From the NCBI GenBank assembly GCA_045631445.1, contig JAZQUS010000022.1, forward strand, positions 1 to 9,279: DNA of 9,279 nucleotides. Direction: 5' to 3'. Origin of the DNA: RGIG4608 sp045631445 (GTDB lineage Bacteria > Bacillota > Clostridia > Oscillospirales > CAG-272). The notes beneath the pieces were generated by a model. That model was not told the DNA's origin. It searched no databases and was given only the letters and a program-made list of their open reading frames with translations. Below are positions 6,355 through 9,279 of this stretch, piece by piece. How positions within the stretch are numbered: position 1 is the stretch's first letter; every line of letters begins with the position of its first letter. The translations under genes were made by a program, and so were the position numbers.

Positions 6355-6383
6355 ACAATACCACAAGTTTGAGAAAAAGTCCA
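6355..6383 (-). promoter_or_regulatory. Possible promoter for the 61-residue gene
   Basis: On the minus strand TGGACT (6383-6378) and TATTGT (6360-6355) are 17 bases apart, with TGTGG before the -10 box (extended -10). Each hexamer matches the consensus at four of six positions. It lies 31 bases before the ATG. Confidence 0.5.
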
Positions 6384-6404
6384 GATAATTATCAAATTTT
6401 TAAA

Positions 6405-7187
6405 TTATTTCGCATCAGGCACGCTAATCGTATACGCTGCACGGTGCTCTACCATATGCATAGCCGCTATTCTGTATTCCCACGGTAACATAGACTTAAT
6501 TTTTGGAATGTTTTCAACTGATATGATTTCCACTGATGTTTGAGACCGATAAACGATGTAGTGTATTTCTTGACGGTACTTATAAATGAAATCAAGCATG
6601 TTTTTATCTCTGCTCAATCTATAGTCACTAAAGTGTTCCTGTTTATGAAGATCGCCTACCTTTAATCCATTCATTTCCGCATAACAATCCTCTATCATTG
6701 ACAGTGCCATTTCGCTGTACTCTATCAAGAAAACACCAATATTTGTACCATTGTTATATTTGTGCATGCTATCTATATGGTGCTCAAAAGTTTTCTCCAT
6801 TGAGCACACCAAGTTCTCATATGAATGTTCCTTGTATTCCATATCTAGCGAATACGATCTGCAAACACCCATAATCGGATCTTTATCTATTTCAGCCTTA
6901 AACTCTTCTAAACCCGTTTCGTAATCATTATTGAATTTCGCTTCATTTTGCTTATGCAAAGAGCCTTTTTTAGTTATCCTTCCAGATGATATTTGAAAAT
7001 GCTCAATGAATCCGCCGTCACAGATAAAATCGGGAAACTCGCTGCTTCTCTGATTTGGAACAGCAGACAAAAACATTTTTTCTATTCGGTCGCAATCTTC
7101 TCTGCTCATGCCATAAAACATAGCATCGCTTTCCAAGTGCTCTCTTATAAAAACAAGACAATGTAGTTCTTGTTCACCTCTTGCCAT
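6405..7187 (-). CDS. Unknown protein with PD-(D/E)xK-nuclease-like motif, 260 residues
   Basis: The start ATG (7187-7185) overlaps the stop of the previous gene by one base (TGATG) and has AAGGAGG at 7201-7195 with a 7-base spacer; a TTG one codon earlier is less likely. I do not recognise the family with certainty. The N-terminal third contains SSEFPDFICDGGFIEHFQISS (48-68, read as two adjoining parts: SSEFPDFICD and GGFIEHFQISS). This is the shape of a restriction-endonuclease-like core: Pro-Asp, a short loop, then Glu at 62 in a beta strand. The usual Lys two residues after the Glu is Phe here, with Lys residues further on (73-74, 79). The rest is helical and strand mixed, with aromatic and His-rich segments (residues about 120-220). 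It is probably cotranscribed with a neighbour carrying a similar motif. Nuclease activity is inference. Confidence 0.7.
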   Translation of the reverse strand: MARGEQELHCLVFIREHLESDAMFYGMSREDCDRIEKMFLSAVPNQRSSEFPDFICDGGFIEHFQISSGRITKKGSLHKQNEAKFNNDYETGLEEFKAEIDKDPIMGVCRSYSLDMEYKEHSYENLVCSMEKTFEHHIDSMHKYNNGTNIGVFLIEYSEMALSMIEDCYAEMNGLKVGDLHKQEHFSDYRLSRDKNMLDFIYKYRQEIHYIVYRSQTSVEIISVENIPKIKSMLPWEYRIAAMHMVEHRAAYTISVPDAK

Positions 7188-7816
7188 CAATCTACCTCCT
7201 TGCAGATTTGATAAGCTTTCTCTGCCATAATATTTAATCGATTATACAAATATTTTATTTGTACAGAAGCATTTTCCATATTGAAAACAAGCAGTTTTTG
7301 ATCGTTTGTTAAAAGGTATATATTACTATATATCTTCCGTCCGTTGTTAATTGCTTTCAATATTTCAACAGCTTCGGACATTTGACGCTCTGGAATAAAA
7401 ATGGTCGAATTAACAAAGAGCTCATATCGCTCCATTTCTGCATAATTTGCTTTTTCGCTGTTCAGCCGTTCAACCTTTTGTTTAACTGCATCAAAAAATT
7501 CTTTAATCGGACTTTTTAATATATCTGCGCTGTAAGAACCCTGATTCCAAACGAACTCTTCCGCTCGGGGATCTATGCCTAGTTTCTTCAATCTTTCAGC
7601 ATCCCGCGGTCTGTCAGTTGAACTGTTTTTAATTCTATGCCACAGATTTACGGCTTCCGCCTCTTTTTCCAGCATGCTATATGTAACTTCTATTCCAATA
7701 CTTGATACGGGATGGCGAATGTCCGGTTTATCTGAAACAATCAGCGCGTCATACTTTTCGGGGAAACAGCTTTCCAAAACTACTTTTGCAAAATATTCAT
7801 TGAATCTTTTCTGCAT
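7187..7816 (-). CDS. Unknown protein with PD-(D/E)xK-nuclease-like motif, 209 residues
   Basis: The start ATG (7816-7814) has GGAGGGG just upstream, and it lies 23 bases after the DUF2971 stop. The segment DALIVSDKPDIRHP (23-36), followed by IGIEVTYSM (40-48), has Pro-Asp at 31-32 and Glu at 43 in a beta strand, with Thr in place of the catalytic Lys. This resembles a degenerate PD-(D/E)xK fold, as in restriction-like and conflict-system proteins. The middle is charged and helical (about 50-140, with KQKVERLNSEKANYAEMERY). The C-terminal part returns to strands such as IYLLTNDQKLLVF (167-179). Neither paralogy with its downstream neighbour nor activity can be proved by eye. The tight packing suggests the two products act together. 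Confidence 0.7.
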   Translation of the reverse strand: MQKRFNEYFAKVVLESCFPEKYDALIVSDKPDIRHPVSSIGIEVTYSMLEKEAEAVNLWHRIKNSSTDRPRDAERLKKLGIDPRAEEFVWNQGSYSADILKSPIKEFFDAVKQKVERLNSEKANYAEMERYELFVNSTIFIPERQMSEAVEILKAINNGRKIYSNIYLLTNDQKLLVFNMENASVQIKYLYNRLNIMAEKAYQICKEVD

Positions 7817-7839
7817 TTTCCCCTCCGTTTATTTCATGC

Positions 7840-9165
7840 TTACGCATCTACCGCTTCCAGTTCGTACTTATCTTCTAACAATCTCATTTTTTTGATTGGA
7901 ACGCCCTTTTGAATGGCCTTTTCACGTATTATTTTTTCATTATCCAAACTGATATTTGCACCAAGGTAAACACCTGTAATAATATCTTCGTATAATTTTT
8001 GCTCATCAAGATTATTTAAAGTGTGTATTATTCTCCACTCTTCTTCATAATACCAAATATCACTCTTTGTAAGCAATGATTCTGCAATATCCGCATACGG
8101 AAAAACACCTTCTGCAACTTTTACATTTTTTATGTCCGTAAAATCAAACATCGACAACGGAAACAGCGGTCTTTTCTTTGAATAAATCACGGGATATAAC
8201 ATAAGCTTTGCTTCTTGAGATTTCATTTTTGACAAATCATATTCCACGCAAAATCCAGTATGTTTATCTGCATAATGAGACCACATTAATATATTGTCGT
8301 TTCTTTCGGCAAAGCAAGATATTCCAAAAATTTCGTTGATTTTATCTTTGATGGTTTGTATTGCTTCGTGTATTCTTAATTGGGCTTCTTCTAATCCTTC
8401 ATCAATATGTATGTCCTGATCGCTCATTTTCGCCAAAGCTTTGATTTTGTTAACTGTTCCTTGCTGATTATTGATTTCATCAATAACGCCCAAAGCTTGG
8501 CGAGACTCTGTGTCTGTGGGACAAAACGCCATCAACAACTCTCTGTCCTGAAAGATTTTTCGAATAAGAACTGCAGTTTTTTCTTGATTCATAGCCTGTC
8601 CTAAATCCAATGTTGAATTAGGATTCGACAGAATAGAGAAAAACTCTGTTGCAAAATCCGGGTTTAAAAAAGATTTCATTATTGTTTGCGCAACTTCTTC
8701 CTCTGTTGAATGCTCACCCTTGATTTCGCGCTCAATTATTTCCTTGAACTCTTTCTGCTTCAAAAAAAGAATTACAAGTCTAACCGTTGGATCATCGACA
8801 GAAGGCGCTTCACCGCCTAAACAACCTTTAATAGCTTCTTTTATTAATTCGCTGTTACTATCCGTTACCGCTATTCTATCATCAATAGCAGACAATAAAA
8901 ACGATCGAGTCATCTCATCCAGAGATATACCCATTACACAATCAAAAGGATCGTTAAATTTCTGCGGAAGAGAAAAATATATTATATTGTTTTCAAAATT
9001 ATCGATAGAATGATTCGAATCATTCGGAGCAAACGAATAGTACTTATATAATTTGCCGCCAAACATATTTATTTTGTCAGCAATAACTCCTTGCAAGTAC
9101 ATATCTACTATTTTCCCTGCAAACAAGCTATCCAGCTGCGGTTTAATCCAACTTGTATCTTTCAT
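7840..9165 (-). CDS. DUF2971 family protein, 441 residues
   Basis: The start ATG (9165-9163) has GGAGAAG just upstream, 12 bases after the deformylase stop. DUF2971 hallmarks are present in order: LYKYYSF (39-45), IYFSLPQKFNDPFD (62-75), GISCFAERNDN (281-291), LMWSHYADKHTGFCVEYD (293-310), VIYSKKRP (326-333) and the WYYEEEWR block (371-378). The family's biochemical role is unknown to me. It is frequent in mobile and defence-rich regions, and its invariant Tyr, His and Glu residues suggest an enzyme or nucleotide-binding fold, which is inference. Residues about 80-280 form a long, mostly helical insertion between the two conserved blocks, larger than I would expect for a minimal DUF2971 protein. 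It is cotranscribed, probably, with the deformylase upstream and the nuclease-like genes downstream. Confidence 0.88.
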   Translation of the reverse strand: MKDTSWIKPQLDSLFAGKIVDMYLQGVIADKINMFGGKLYKYYSFAPNDSNHSIDNFENNIIYFSLPQKFNDPFDCVMGISLDEMTRSFLLSAIDDRIAVTDSNSELIKEAIKGCLGGEAPSVDDPTVRLVILFLKQKEFKEIIEREIKGEHSTEEEVAQTIMKSFLNPDFATEFFSILSNPNSTLDLGQAMNQEKTAVLIRKIFQDRELLMAFCPTDTESRQALGVIDEINNQQGTVNKIKALAKMSDQDIHIDEGLEEAQLRIHEAIQTIKDKINEIFGISCFAERNDNILMWSHYADKHTGFCVEYDLSKMKSQEAKLMLYPVIYSKKRPLFPLSMFDFTDIKNVKVAEGVFPYADIAESLLTKSDIWYYEEEWRIIHTLNNLDEQKLYEDIITGVYLGANISLDNEKIIREKAIQKGVPIKKMRLLEDKYELEAVDA

Positions 9166-9177
9166 AACTTCTCCAAA

Positions 9178-9279
9178 TCATATCAAAATTCCGTTACAAT
9201 GATCCACTTCGTGCTGAATAATCTGTGCCGTCCAGCCGGTGAAGTTTTTCGTGCGCGTTTGCATTTCCAAGGTCTGATA
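9178..9279 (-). CDS. def: Peptide deformylase, C-terminal fragment cut by window edge
   Basis: The last 33 codons are visible, ending in TGA 9180-9178. The metal-binding motif of peptide deformylase is clear: IIQHEVDHCNGILI at the very end, with the HExxH histidines and catalytic Glu intact. The preceding FTGWTAQ stretch also fits the short deformylases of Clostridia. Deformylase removes the N-formyl group from new proteins in the cytoplasm. The protein ends only two residues after the conserved NGIL, so it is a short type without a C-terminal helix extension. The next gene begins 12 bases later, so the two are likely in one transcript. Whether this is the housekeeping enzyme or an accessory copy carried with the cassette cannot be decided here. 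Confidence 0.88.
   Translation of the reverse strand, partial: YQTLEMQTRTKNFTGWTAQIIQHEVDHCNGILI

Noticed and set aside
6325..6366. Longer N-terminus for the 61-residue protein
   Set aside because: The added stretch is Trp/Cys-rich, lacks a ribosome site and would span the -10 region; ATG 6324 has a near-ideal site.
1..9279. CRISPR array, riboswitch, integrase or transposase
   Set aside because: No regularly spaced repeats, no recognised riboswitch core, and no recombinase or transposase motifs in any frame inspected.

Overview
The window looks like the accessory part of a low-to-mid GC Gram-positive chromosome, probably a gut-type Clostridia/Oscillospiraceae-like bacterium. This rests on strong AGGAGG-type ribosome binding sites throughout, sigma-A-like promoters with 17-base spacers, AT-rich genes, and a short peptide deformylase C-terminus of the Firmicutes type. 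No rRNA, intact tRNA, CRISPR array, transposase or integrase is visible. The organism is an inference from style, not from a marker gene.

Left part (1 to about 1900, minus strand): a compact operon of mobile-element type. Transcription would start near 1876 from a perfect consensus promoter (TTGACA, 17 bases, TATAAT). It then runs through a leader of about 500 bases that contains an 89-base hairpin followed by a T tract (a terminator or attenuator), two imperfect direct repeats and very short ORFs with Shine-Dalgarno-like sequences. The genes that follow are an excisionase-like HTH protein, an acidic unknown protein, a winged-helix/replication-initiator-like protein and a ribbon-helix-helix protein cut by the window edge. 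The first three overlap at their start and stop codons. This is the sort of early module seen in integrative conjugative or mobilizable elements, so the defence genes beside it are probably cargo.

Middle (about 1950 to 6071, plus strand): an 80-base inverted-repeat structure and an orphan plus-strand terminator are followed by a separate promoter and a two-gene operon. The first gene is an OLD-family ATPase with a C-terminal TOPRIM nuclease domain, and the second is a UvrD/PcrA-like helicase. This is the Gabija (class 2 OLD) anti-phage architecture. Both proteins are longer than the Gabija reference proteins as I remember them.

Right part (6109 to 9279, minus strand): reading leftwards from the window edge there is the C-terminus of a peptide deformylase, a 441-residue DUF2971 protein, two adjacent small proteins that each carry a PD-x(8-10)-E-type motif like degenerate PD-(D/E)xK nucleases, and a 61-residue helical protein with its own promoter. 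The first four are spaced 12 bases, 23 bases and a 1-base overlap apart, so they look like one transcript. The unit converges on the Gabija-like operon at a 21-bp perfect hairpin with a UUCG loop. That deformylase/DUF2971/nuclease-like cassette is the best candidate here for an undescribed defence or conflict system. Its function is inference from domain content and position only.
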